NCBI GenBank assembly: GCA_902798975.1
Contig: CADBYT010000005.1
Coordinates: 175,012 to 239,011, forward strand
Length of the DNA: 64,000 nucleotides
Source: an uncultured Bacteroidia bacterium
GTDB taxonomy: Bacteria > Bacteroidota > Bacteroidia > Bacteroidales > UBA932
Direction: 5' to 3'
Both the position numbers and the translations under genes were made by a program. Below the pieces are notes generated by a model. It was not told the origin of the DNA, did no database searches, and saw nothing but the letters and a program-made list of their open reading frames with translations. Shown here one piece after another: positions 37,328 to 48,372 of this stretch (positions are counted from its first letter, which is position 1; every line of letters starts with the position of its first letter).

Positions 37328-38314
37328 ATGGGGGAGTACCGCTATACTTTTCTGAAGTTCCTCAGGGACTGGGCGCTCATCATCGGCATGATTGTGGGCG
37401 CCTCCCTGTATCTGGTTTATCATGCCATTCCGGCCCTGCATTCCGCCGGGCCGGTGCTGGAAGGCGTTGCCAAAGAAGTGCAGCCCGTGCTGCTCTTCGT
37501 GATGCTTTTCCTGAGTTTCTGCAAGATCGAGCCGCAGCAGATGCGGCCGCACCGCTGGATGGGCTGGCTGCTGCTCGTACAGGCGCTGTCGTTCGTGGCG
37601 CTCTCGCTGCTGCTCATCTTCCTGCCCGGGATGCGGATGCGCGTGGGCGTCGAAGCCGCCATGCTCTGCATGATCTGCCCGACCGCCACGGCCTGCGCCG
37701 TGGTCACGGGCAAACTGGGCGGCAATATGGCCGGCGTGGTGACGTATACCGTGCTGATCAATCTGCTGGTGGCGGTGCTGGTGCCGCTGATGGTGCCGCT
37801 GATTTACCCGACCGCCGGGTTGAGTTTCGGCGAAGCCTTCCTGCGCATCCTCGCGAAGGTGTTCCCGCTGCTCATCCTGCCCTGCCTGTCCGCGTGGCTG
37901 GTGCGTTACCTGCTTCCGAAATTCCATGCCTGGCTGATGCGTTTCCCGAACCTGTCGTTCTATATCTGGGCGGTCTCGCTGACGCTCGCCATCCTGATGA
38001 GTACGCGCGCCATCGTGCAGAACCGTTCCGGAGTCGTGGTGCTCTGGGAGATCGGCGCGACATCGCTGCTCAGCTGCATCTTCCAGTTCTGGCTCGGCCG
38101 CCTCATCGGCCGCCGCTACAAATGCCCCATCTCCGCGGGACAGGCCCTCGGCCAGAAGAACACCGTCTTCGGCATCTGGATGGGTTACACCTTCCTCGAC
38201 CCCGTCACCTCCGTCGCCGGCGGCTTCTACAGCATCTGGCATAATGTCTACAATACTTGGCAGATGTACCGGAAGCGCAAGCGCGACGAGGCCAAAGCGT
38301 CATCCCGGACTTGA
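37328..38314 (+). CDS. BASS-like (bile acid:sodium symporter family) membrane transporter
   Basis: The 328-residue protein has about nine or ten membrane helices and begins 1 bp after purD-folD. Segments such as LEGVAKEVQPVLLFVMLFLSF, MICPTATACAVVTGKLGGN and ISAGQALGQKNTVFGIWMGY resemble the paired core helices of BASS/AEC-type secondary transporters. The substrate is unknown; membership in the purine operon may be read-through only. The final five codons (SSRT and stop) are supplied by a dispersed palindromic repeat at 38298-38325. Confidence 0.6.
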   Translation: MGEYRYTFLKFLRDWALIIGMIVGASLYLVYHAIPALHSAGPVLEGVAKEVQPVLLFVMLFLSFCKIEPQQMRPHRWMGWLLLVQALSFVALSLLLIFLPGMRMRVGVEAAMLCMICPTATACAVVTGKLGGNMAGVVTYTVLINLLVAVLVPLMVPLIYPTAGLSFGEAFLRILAKVFPLLILPCLSAWLVRYLLPKFHAWLMRFPNLSFYIWAVSLTLAILMSTRAIVQNRSGVVVLWEIGATSLLSCIFQFWLGRLIGRRYKCPISAGQALGQKNTVFGIWMGYTFLDPVTSVAGGFYSIWHNVYNTWQMYRKRKRDEAKASSRT

Positions 38315-38325
38315 TCCGGAATTGC
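38298..38325. repeat. dispersed CCGGA-type palindrome, copy 1
   Basis: GTCATCCCGGACTTGATCCG and the next bases form an inverted repeat (TCCCGGA/TCCGGA core) that matches, in opposite orientation, the repeat at 63167-63194. The 5' part provides the end and stop codon of the upstream gene. Confidence 0.6.
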
Positions 38326-38342
38326 CTCTCAATCTGCCGCTC

Positions 38343-38457
38343 GCTGTGAGCTGTAATCTATTGAACAATAGTAGATTATAGTTAAATACTACCCCGTTTT
38401 CAGGGGGAGTATAAAACTATAATAACTCAACACCCAACATCTTCCATCTCACAACGC
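38343..38457. repeat. dispersed 115-bp palindromic element, copy 2
   Basis: It starts GCTGTGAG and ends CTCACAACGC like the copy at 18002-18115, with the central hairpin ATACT-A-CCCC (38386-38395) / GGGG-G-AGTAT (38403-38412) at the same offset. A further pair ATTATAGTT (38375-38383) / AACTATAAT (38415-38423) encloses it; its sequence differs from copy 1 but its place is equivalent. Confidence 0.65.
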
Positions 38458-38736
38458 GCTGTTTTTTATAACCTATTATGTCTGAATGCTTTGTGAGAAT
38501 AACCAGGTACTTTGGACCCCGCTTACTTTAGCAAGTGTTTAGCCAACAATCATTTACAAAATACAAGCAGTTCGCCAAGGCCAGCATGGTAGTTAGAGGC
38601 ACCAGCGGATCGGCCGACCCCGGGTATTTGGCTGAAGGTCAAATACGGAAAGGGGTTTAAGGCCGCAAAGGGTCATAGGGGGCGGAGCCCCCTTCATAGA
38701 TAGGTCCGGGGGGTTAGCCCACCGGCTGTCAGGTTG
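38458..38736. other. gene-free stretch downstream of the 115-bp element
   Basis: No credible ORF, promoter or known RNA was found. It includes a G/C hairpin around 38677-38694 (AGGGGGCGGAGCCCCCTTC) between converging genes, which may serve as terminator. Confidence 0.4.
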
Positions 38737-38979
38737 CTACGCGATCTTCGCTTCGATATAGCGGATGATGTCGTCGATGGTTTCGAATTCGCGCAGGTCG
38801 TTGTTGGGGATGCGGATGCCGAAGCGCTCCTCCACGGCGGAGATGAGCTCGATGAACACATAGGAGTCCATGCCGGATGCCGCCCGGAAGGCCTGCGTCG
38901 TGTCGACGTCCTCCACCGGGAATTCCACGTAGTCCTGGAGGGTGTCCAGGAACAATTTCTTCACTTCACTGTTTTCCAT
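38737..38979 (-). CDS. acyl or peptidyl carrier protein
   Basis: The 80-residue acidic protein has the four-helix carrier fold, with the phosphopantetheine attachment serine in ASGMDSYVFIEL (Ser39; DSY replaces the usual DSL). It starts 2 bp after the AMP ligase gene and is the last gene of a five-gene minus-strand cluster with two condensation-like enzymes. It is thus likely a dedicated carrier rather than the fatty-acid synthase AcpP. Confidence 0.88.
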   Translation of the reverse strand: MENSEVKKLFLDTLQDYVEFPVEDVDTTQAFRAASGMDSYVFIELISAVEERFGIRIPNNDLREFETIDDIIRYIEAKIA

Positions 38980-38981
38980 AT

Positions 38982-39869
38982 TTATTTCAGGCTGATTCCT
39001 TCTCCGGAGCAGACGGTGGGCAGTCCGGCCCGCTTGATCTTGCGGGTGGACGTCTTCTCGTAGCCGGATGCGGGGAGTTCAACATATTCGATCTGCTTGT
39101 AGTCGGGGAGCAGGGCGTTGACCCGCTTCATGGCCGCGGTGATGGCCCCGCGGTCGGCGCGCTGGGCCTCGTCGGGGATATAGATTCCGGCGCAGAGGAC
39201 GTCGCGCGTGGCGTTGCCGACGCGGTACTCGGCCTGGTAGACTACGATGTCCTCGGCAAAGTCAAGGTTGGTTTCGATGATATTCTCGACTTCCTCCGGG
39301 CAGATGTTCTTGCCGCTGGGCAGCACGATCGTGTTCTTTTTGCGGCCCATCAGGAAGATGCGTCCCTGTGCGTCGATGCGCGCGCTGTCGCCCGTGTTGA
39401 AGAAGCCCTCGGCGTCGAAGACGGCGGCCGTGGCCTCCGGATCCTTGTAGTATTCGCGGAAAACGCTCTTGCCGCGCACGCAGAGGTCGCCGATGCCGTT
39501 CTCGTCGGGGTTGGCGATTTTTACCTCCAGGCCCGGGCAGGCCTTGCCCACGCTGAGGTGCTCGGAGAGGGTGTCGGAATTCATCGAGATGAGCGGACCG
39601 CACTCCGTGATGCCGTAGCCGTTTTCAATGCGGATGCCCAGGTCGCTCATACCCTTGATGACATTCGGATTGAGCATCGAACCGCCGCTGATGATCATGT
39701 CAAGCTTGCCGCCGAAGGGCTCGTAGATGTCTTTGAACATGCTGTGCGTCTTGTCGATGCCGAACTTGCGAAGCAGGTTGGAAATCTTGATGCCCTTTTT
39801 GAGCTTCTCTTCCTTGCCGGCCTTGCGGGCATTGGCCCAGATGTTCTTGTAGAACGCGTTGAGGATCAT
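38982..39869 (-). CDS. AMP-forming acyl ligase, C-terminal fragment
   Basis: This is the second half of an ANL-superfamily ligase split by a frameshift. Visible motifs are IRIENGYGITECGPLIS (A5), EGFFNTGDSARIDAQGRIFL (A7) and the C-terminal STRKIKRAG with the catalytic lysine. The frame continues upstream of Met 39869 as QPTITTIVP to about 39893, where it should join the N-terminal half. Read alone it lacks the ATP P-loop and would not be active. With the other half it would form a ~570-residue fatty-acyl- or aryl-AMP ligase able to load the adjacent carrier protein. Confidence 0.8.
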   Translation of the reverse strand: MILNAFYKNIWANARKAGKEEKLKKGIKISNLLRKFGIDKTHSMFKDIYEPFGGKLDMIISGGSMLNPNVIKGMSDLGIRIENGYGITECGPLISMNSDTLSEHLSVGKACPGLEVKIANPDENGIGDLCVRGKSVFREYYKDPEATAAVFDAEGFFNTGDSARIDAQGRIFLMGRKKNTIVLPSGKNICPEEVENIIETNLDFAEDIVVYQAEYRVGNATRDVLCAGIYIPDEAQRADRGAITAAMKRVNALLPDYKQIEYVELPASGYEKTSTRKIKRAGLPTVCSGEGISLK

Positions 39870-40696
39870 CGGGACGATGGTCGTGATGGTGGGCTGGTGT
39901 TGCCGTTGACGTAGGTCAGGCGGCCGCTGCCGATACGCGTCATGATGTGCGTGTTGATCTCCGTGGCGTGGTGCATCGGCAGGACGCTCATGGAGGTATT
40001 CTCCTCATCTGTGGCCCGGACGGCATCCATGCAGTTGACCATGTTGGCCGCCAGGTTGGCGTTCGTCAGGACGACGCCCTTGTTCGCACCGGTGGTGCCG
40101 CTGGTGAAGAGGATCTTCGCGGGCGCGTCGAGGTCGAGTTCTTTCACGCGGTAAGGGCCCTGCGGGCCGATTTCGCGGCCGCGGGCAAGCAGGTCGTCAT
40201 AGAACAGCGCACCATCCATCTTGCGGTCGATGGTGATGAAGGTCTTCAGCCGCGGGCAGTCGGCCTGGATGCTGAGCAGCATGGGGAGCTGGTCGGTGCC
40301 GCACAGGACGGCGTCCGCATCGCATTTGGCGAGCAGCGTGGCGAGCAGCGTGGCCGGGGCGTTGACGTCCACGGGCGTGACGACGCCGACGCCGCTGGAG
40401 ATGCAGATGTCGGCGATGACGTAGCGGACGCAGTTCTCGGACACGATGGCGATGTGCTTGCCGCCGAGACCGGCGTCCAGCAGGCCGTCGCCGAGGCACA
40501 TCACTTCCTCGTAGAGCTCTTCGGAATTCCAGTATTTGATTTCTTTCTTCTCATCGAGTTCCGCGAGGATGGGTTGTTTGGGGAGCTGGTCTTTGAGGCG
40601 GCCCAGCATGTCGCGGATGCTCTTGTAGTCGCCGTCGCGCAGCAGGCGCTTGGCCTGATGCTGGCGTTCGGTCAGGTATAGACTGTCTTTTTTCAT
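39866..40696 (-). CDS. AMP-forming acyl ligase, N-terminal fragment
   Basis: The first half of the ligase contains the A3 P-loop ILFTSGTTGANKGVVLT, the LPMHHATEINTHIM block (A4 region) and ends in frame-shifted residues after LTYVNGN. In relatives about a dozen residues separate LTYVNGN from the PTITTIVP block found in the next frame, so a small out-of-frame deletion at about 39893-39902 is likely. The gene begins 3 bp after the upstream condensation-like gene. Whether the lesion is real or an assembly error decides whether this cluster is functional. Confidence 0.8.
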   Translation of the reverse strand: MKKDSLYLTERQHQAKRLLRDGDYKSIRDMLGRLKDQLPKQPILAELDEKKEIKYWNSEELYEEVMCLGDGLLDAGLGGKHIAIVSENCVRYVIADICISSGVGVVTPVDVNAPATLLATLLAKCDADAVLCGTDQLPMLLSIQADCPRLKTFITIDRKMDGALFYDDLLARGREIGPQGPYRVKELDLDAPAKILFTSGTTGANKGVVLTNANLAANMVNCMDAVRATDEENTSMSVLPMHHATEINTHIMTRIGSGRLTYVNGNTSPPSRPSSR

Positions 40697-40699
40697 ATT

Positions 40700-42055
40700 T
40701 TAGAATATTTCTCCCAGCGGGGTGGCCGGCTTGTCAAGGACGGTCTCGACCACGTGGATAAACAGGTTCTGGAATTCGATCAGCTGCCCGGGGGTGACCA
40801 TCTTCGTCTGGATGTCGTAGTTGACCGAGATTTCGTTGGTGTCGACGTCGTGCATCATGGCGAGGTAGGTAACCAGGGCACCCTTGCCGTTGGACCATAC
40901 CTGCAGGCGCACGCCTTCGGGATTCTTGACCGGAATGTAGGAGAAGCAGTAGTTGTAGAGCTGGCTCAGCATGGAGTAGTTCCACACTTTGTGCTGCATG
41001 GCCTCGCATTCAAGGTAGGAGAGGCGCGTGTGGCGGTACATCTCGGTCGTCTCGGCGTTCAGGGCGGCGATGTTCTCGTCAAAGGACCGGGCATAGTCCA
41101 CGGTCGTGTAGACGGACAGGCTCTGCACCTTGGTACCGGCGGCCTTGCGGTCGGCGACCGTGGCGCGGCAGTTCATCAGCTCGAGGGGTGTCTGGTACGG
41201 GGCGCGGCCGTTGCGCAGCGAGCAGGCGATGGCGTAGGTGTAGAAGAAGAAGGTGTTCAGTGAAATCTCGTGCTCCTTGCACCACTGCTCCGCGCGGAGC
41301 GTGACGGCGGCCGGGATGACGAAGCGGTAGCCCTCCGTGTCGCAGCGGATGAACAGGTAGGGGAGGGAGATGTTGCCTTTCTTCTTGTATTTCAGCCAGC
41401 GGTCGCTCTCGTCGCCGTGGATGCCGCAGTACAGGGGGCGCTCGGCATGCGTATGCTCGTAGTATTCCTGGAAGAAGCTGCGGTCTTTCTCGGTGGCTTC
41501 GGCGTTGGCGCGGTACTCATTGTCCTTGCGGATCACGTCTTCGAAACTGCCCGGTGCGGGCGGGAGTTCGCTGCCGTTGCTGAGGGCCGTGTAGATGGCG
41601 CTCAGGTCGGTGACCAGCACGCCGATGCCGTAGGTGTCGGCGACATAGTGGCTGATCTTGATGAAGACCATCTGCTCGCCGGAGGCATTGACGGCGAAGA
41701 CCGCCTTGAATGTCTGACCTTTGGTCATGTCCAGGCCCTTGCGGCGGAAGCGGCGGACCCAGGCTTCCATCTGGGCCGTGGTGTCGAAGCGTACGGTGGA
41801 AACCTTGCCCAGCTTGCGGGACGGCTCGAAGAACTGGTGCATCTCCTTGCCTTCCTTGACGAAGGTCAGGCGGAGGCAGTCGTTGCGGTCGATGAGTAAC
41901 TGGAGGGCTTTCAGCATGCGTCCCTCGTCGAATCCCTCATCGAAGGTGACGGAGAAAAGGATGTTGGCGACGCGCTTGAAGAGGGCGTACTTGGTCTGCA
42001 GGTGGATAATGTCCTGCGAGTAGTTGAATGAATAGCGTTGAGGCTCCATTATCAT
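40700..42055 (-). CDS. condensation-domain-like acyltransferase 1
   Basis: The ~451-residue protein resembles a stand-alone NRPS condensation domain (CAT-like double fold). The HHxxxDG signature appears as KISHYVADTYG: the second, catalytic His and the Asp are kept while the first His is Ser. It is homologous along its whole length to the gene at 42919-44283 (shared YSQD, KYALFKRV, APGSFE and RKDNEYR blocks). It probably joins a carrier-bound acyl group to an amine or alcohol. ATG 42055 overlaps the stop of the preceding gene (ATGA); ATG 42049 is also possible. Confidence 0.75.
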   Translation of the reverse strand: MIMEPQRYSFNYSQDIIHLQTKYALFKRVANILFSVTFDEGFDEGRMLKALQLLIDRNDCLRLTFVKEGKEMHQFFEPSRKLGKVSTVRFDTTAQMEAWVRRFRRKGLDMTKGQTFKAVFAVNASGEQMVFIKISHYVADTYGIGVLVTDLSAIYTALSNGSELPPAPGSFEDVIRKDNEYRANAEATEKDRSFFQEYYEHTHAERPLYCGIHGDESDRWLKYKKKGNISLPYLFIRCDTEGYRFVIPAAVTLRAEQWCKEHEISLNTFFFYTYAIACSLRNGRAPYQTPLELMNCRATVADRKAAGTKVQSLSVYTTVDYARSFDENIAALNAETTEMYRHTRLSYLECEAMQHKVWNYSMLSQLYNYCFSYIPVKNPEGVRLQVWSNGKGALVTYLAMMHDVDTNEISVNYDIQTKMVTPGQLIEFQNLFIHVVETVLDKPATPLGEIF

Positions 42056-42903
42056 TTGTGTTTTTGTATCCATTTTTGAAGGGACTGGAAGTCATTGCGG
42101 TCCATGACGCTGGGACTCTGGCAGGCGCGGTAGCGCGACAGGGCGTATTCGGCCAGGGCCAGCGCTTCCTCGCGGTCGGACATCGCCCCGAGGGATTTGG
42201 ACGACCAGGGAAGGGTCTGCTGCATGCCGTCGGCCAGGGCGTAGCGGTCGATGTTGGCGCTGCCTTTCATCTTCTCGAGCTTGTTGCTGTGGTCGGCCGC
42301 CTGCGATGCGCGCTTGTCCGCGCTCCAGTTGCGCTCGTACAGCAACTCGATGAGATACAGGTGCGTGATGACCCGGGGTTCGCCGGCAGGCACGTTCAGT
42401 GCGGCCGTGCGGGCGAAGTTGATCGCGGCGTCGTTGGACTTGAGGGGATGGCTGTAGTAGAGCTCCGCGAGGGCCTGCCAGGCCTCGGACAGGCGGGGGC
42501 TCAGGCTGTTCAGGACCTTGGTCAGATCTTTCGTTATTGCGGGTACGGCTTTCGCCTGCTCCATCATGGGGTGGGTCTGGCATTCGCGGCCGACATTGGC
42601 GCAATGCCACATGTAGCACTGCGGCTCCCGGGGATTCTCCTGGATAGCCTGTTCAGCATAATTGACGCCCTGGGTGAATATCTCGCGCCGCTTCATTTTG
42701 TCGGTCTGCTCTTCGCCCAGCATGTATTCCACACGCGACAGGCGCCAGAGAACGTTGGCCTTCTCGGTGCTGTTTTCGGCCTGCGGGAGCATCTCCAGCA
42801 GGGTCTTCTCGCAGGCGCTGTAATCACCACCGTGCGTAAACGCTTTGTCTACAGACTGAAACTGCAGAGCCAGCAGGGGAATCAGGATAAGTGTCTTAAT
42901 CAT
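42052..42903 (-). CDS. exported TPR-like repeat protein
   Basis: The 283 residues start with a signal peptide (MIKTLILIPLLALQFQS) and then consist of amphipathic helices with TPR-like spacing (STEKANVLWRLSRVEYMLGE, GVNYAEQAIQENPREPQCYM, SEAWQALAELYYSHP). There is no enzymatic motif. It is sandwiched between two paralogous condensation-like genes with only 3-15 bp spacing, so it is probably a periplasmic scaffold or sensor linked to the cluster's product. Confidence 0.7.
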   Translation of the reverse strand: MIKTLILIPLLALQFQSVDKAFTHGGDYSACEKTLLEMLPQAENSTEKANVLWRLSRVEYMLGEEQTDKMKRREIFTQGVNYAEQAIQENPREPQCYMWHCANVGRECQTHPMMEQAKAVPAITKDLTKVLNSLSPRLSEAWQALAELYYSHPLKSNDAAINFARTAALNVPAGEPRVITHLYLIELLYERNWSADKRASQAADHSNKLEKMKGSANIDRYALADGMQQTLPWSSKSLGAMSDREEALALAEYALSRYRACQSPSVMDRNDFQSLQKWIQKHK

Positions 42904-42918
42904 AATATTAAGGCAAAT

Positions 42919-44283
42919 TTACAAAAACTTCGCCACTTGCCCAAATAGGCGGTCCAGCGGAGTCTCGGAGTCGGCCAGCACGGTCTCCAGGACGCGGATA
43001 TAGCGGTTCTGGAAATCGACGAGCTGCAGGGGTGTGACCATACGCGTCTGGACGTCGTAGTTGACAAAGATCTCGTTGCGCGTCATGTCGTGCATCAGGG
43101 CCACGTAGGTGATCAGCGCGCCCTTTCCATTGCTGTGAAGCTCGAGCTGAACACCTTCGTGGGAGATGAAGGGGATGTAGGAGAATCCGGAGCAGTTGAG
43201 CATGTCGAGCATGGAGAACTTCCAGGAATCGTGCTGCATGATTTCCCCCTCCAGGTAGCTGAGGCGGGTGTGGCGGTAGAGTTCTTTCTGTTCCTCCGAC
43301 AGCGTGGTAGTATTAGCGAGGAAGCCCTTCCCGTAATCAATATCCGTACAGACGGCCATGCCCTGGGCTTTGGTGCCGGCTGTCCTGCGGTCCGCCAGGG
43401 AACCGCGGCAGTTGAGAATCTCCACGTTGCAAAGCCGCGTTTCGCGCTCGTTGAGCAGCGAGAGAGTCAGGGTGAATCCCATGAAAAACAGGGTGTTCAG
43501 AGAGATGGTGTGCTCCTCGCACCACGCTTCCGCCTGGCGGGTGAGGGCGGAGGGGATGACGAACTGGAGGGGGTACGTATCGCAGCGGATCATCATCATG
43601 GGGATGGAGAATTTCCCCTTGCGCTTACACTTGAGCCATCGGTCGTTCCTGATGCCGTGCGTGCCGCAATATACAGGATGGTTGCCGTGCAGATTGAAGA
43701 AATAGTTATGGAAGAATTCCTTGTCGCGTTCCGTAGCGGCGGTGTCTTCCCGATATTCGTTGTCCTTGCGGATGATCTCTTCGAAACTGCCGGGCGCGGG
43801 CGGGAGCTCTTTCCCGTCGCGCAGCGCGTGATAGATGCCCATCAGGTCTTCGGCCAGGACACCGATGCCGTAGGTGTCCGCCGCGTAGTGGCTGATCTTG
43901 CAGATCACCATCTGCTTGCCTTCCGGATTCACGGCGAATACCACACGGAGCACATCGCCCTTGGCGAGATCGGTCGGCTTGCGCCGGAAGCGGCGGAAGA
44001 AGGCCTCATATTGTCCGTTCGTCTCGAAACGGAGGGAGGGAATCTTGCCGGGCTTGCGCTCCGGCTCGAAGTACTGCATCGTCTCCTTGCCCTGCTTGAC
44101 GAAACGGAGGCGGAGGCAGTCGTTGCGCTCGTAGAGTTTGTCGAGCGCCTGTCTCATCAGCGCTTCGTCGAAACCATCGTTGAAAGTGAGGGAAAAGAGT
44201 ATATTCAGGACGCGTTTGAAAAGCGCGTATTTGCTTTGCAGCCGGATGACGTCCTGCGAGTAAGTGAAATGGTAAAAGTTCAT
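42919..44283 (-). CDS. condensation-domain-like acyltransferase 2
   Basis: The 454-residue paralogue of the gene at 40700-42055 retains ISHYAADTYG (catalytic His and Asp) and the same N-terminal MNFYHFTYSQDVIRLQSKYAL-type opening (YSQD, LQ, KYAL). It is the first gene of the minus-strand cluster, 9 nt or so after its promoter. Two such enzymes with one carrier suggest two successive acyl transfers, or a heterodimer. No membrane segment or signal peptide is present, so it acts in the cytoplasm. Confidence 0.75.
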   Translation of the reverse strand: MNFYHFTYSQDVIRLQSKYALFKRVLNILFSLTFNDGFDEALMRQALDKLYERNDCLRLRFVKQGKETMQYFEPERKPGKIPSLRFETNGQYEAFFRRFRRKPTDLAKGDVLRVVFAVNPEGKQMVICKISHYAADTYGIGVLAEDLMGIYHALRDGKELPPAPGSFEEIIRKDNEYREDTAATERDKEFFHNYFFNLHGNHPVYCGTHGIRNDRWLKCKRKGKFSIPMMMIRCDTYPLQFVIPSALTRQAEAWCEEHTISLNTLFFMGFTLTLSLLNERETRLCNVEILNCRGSLADRRTAGTKAQGMAVCTDIDYGKGFLANTTTLSEEQKELYRHTRLSYLEGEIMQHDSWKFSMLDMLNCSGFSYIPFISHEGVQLELHSNGKGALITYVALMHDMTRNEIFVNYDVQTRMVTPLQLVDFQNRYIRVLETVLADSETPLDRLFGQVAKFL

Positions 44284-44297
44284 GGTAAAAATCGATT

Positions 44298-44305
44298 CAA
44301 AGTTA
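44298..44305 (-). promoter_or_regulatory. -7 box of the condensation/carrier cluster
   Basis: TAACTTTG on the minus strand matches TAnnTTTG and ends 14 bp before the ATG at 44283. A clear -33 TTG was not found, which may indicate activator dependence. Confidence 0.5.
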
Positions 44306-44366
44306 CGAAATCCGGAAATACGTGACTAATTTCGTGCCGAATTATCCTGTATTTTGATAAAAATGC

Positions 44367-44400
44367 TATATTTGTGACGGTTCTTTCTGTTTTGTGACAG
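44367..44400 (+). promoter_or_regulatory. -7 box and direct repeats upstream of the LytTR gene
   Basis: TATATTTG (44367-44374) fits the -7 consensus. TTTGTGACGG (44371-44380) and TTTGTGACAG (44391-44400) form a direct repeat with a 20-bp period, overlapping the promoter. LytTR proteins typically bind two direct repeats about two helical turns apart, so this is a candidate operator for the adjacent regulator. It also contains the small hairpin TTCTGT/ACAGAA. Confidence 0.45.
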
Positions 44401-44439
44401 AATTTGCCTGAATTGTATTTCGTCACACACGCAATCCGT

Positions 44440-45225
44440 ATGCTTCCTCCCATCTTCCGCCGCTACACGAACGAGCTTTGGTACATCTTCCACGCGCCGT
44501 TCTTTTTCTTTGTCTTCATGGTGGTCTGGATGCCTTTCCGCAGCGAGACGGATCTTGACATGGGGCGTTCGCTGTTCATGTTCAATGTCACGATGATGAT
44601 GTGCATCATTATCGTCACGCTGCTCCTGACCCGGACGCTTCGATTCCTGCTTGCCCGCTTCCTGAACCGGAACTGGTGGCAGCTGCTGGCCTGGTGTGTC
44701 ATGGAACTGACGGTGATCACGTTTTTCCTGGCGCTCTACCTCTACCTGATGGACACGTCCGTGCCGTATTCGCACTGGCTCCCGCGCTGCCTGGAGTACA
44801 GTTTCCTGGTGCTTGTCTTCCCGTATCTGGCCGTCACGGGTGTGTGCGCGCTCGTGGCCGCGTACCAGACACCGGCGCGGGAGCGGGACCTGGTCCGTTT
44901 TGCGGATGCCAGCCGCCAGGTCCGCCTGGTGCTGCTCAAGGATGTCATTTTATATGTCAAGGCGCAGGAGAATTATGTCCGGATCTATTATCTTGACAGC
45001 GGGAATGTGAAGGACTATACGATTCGCTCGACGATGCGGGCCATCACGCCGCTGATGGAGCACTACGGCTTCTTCCGCTGCCACAGGTCCTATTTCGTGA
45101 ATCCCGCGCACATTGTGGCCCTGCGCCGTGACCGGGACGATGCGTTCAGCGCGGAGCTGGACGTTCCCGGCACCGCGCTGCCCATCTCCAGGCGCGTCTA
45201 CCAGGAACTCACGCAAAAGTTGTAG
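44440..45225 (+). CDS. membrane-anchored LytTR transcriptional regulator
   Basis: The 261-residue protein has four membrane helices in residues ~1-140 and a LytTR DNA-binding domain in the last ~100 (DVILYVKAQENYVRIYYLD, FFRCHRSYFVNPAHIVALRR, LPISRRVYQEL). Such one-component regulators are common in Bacteroidetes. It is divergent from the condensation/ACP cluster across a 156-bp region containing direct repeats and is the best candidate for controlling it. The TTG at 44404 would add only a non-conserved leader, so ATG 44440 is preferred. Confidence 0.85.
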   Translation: MLPPIFRRYTNELWYIFHAPFFFFVFMVVWMPFRSETDLDMGRSLFMFNVTMMMCIIIVTLLLTRTLRFLLARFLNRNWWQLLAWCVMELTVITFFLALYLYLMDTSVPYSHWLPRCLEYSFLVLVFPYLAVTGVCALVAAYQTPARERDLVRFADASRQVRLVLLKDVILYVKAQENYVRIYYLDSGNVKDYTIRSTMRAITPLMEHYGFFRCHRSYFVNPAHIVALRRDRDDAFSAELDVPGTALPISRRVYQELTQKL

Positions 45226-45242
45226 GATTGTTAATAACTTTT

Positions 45243-48351
<3,109 letters not shown>

Positions 48352-48372
48352 CATATTAATACATAACACACT

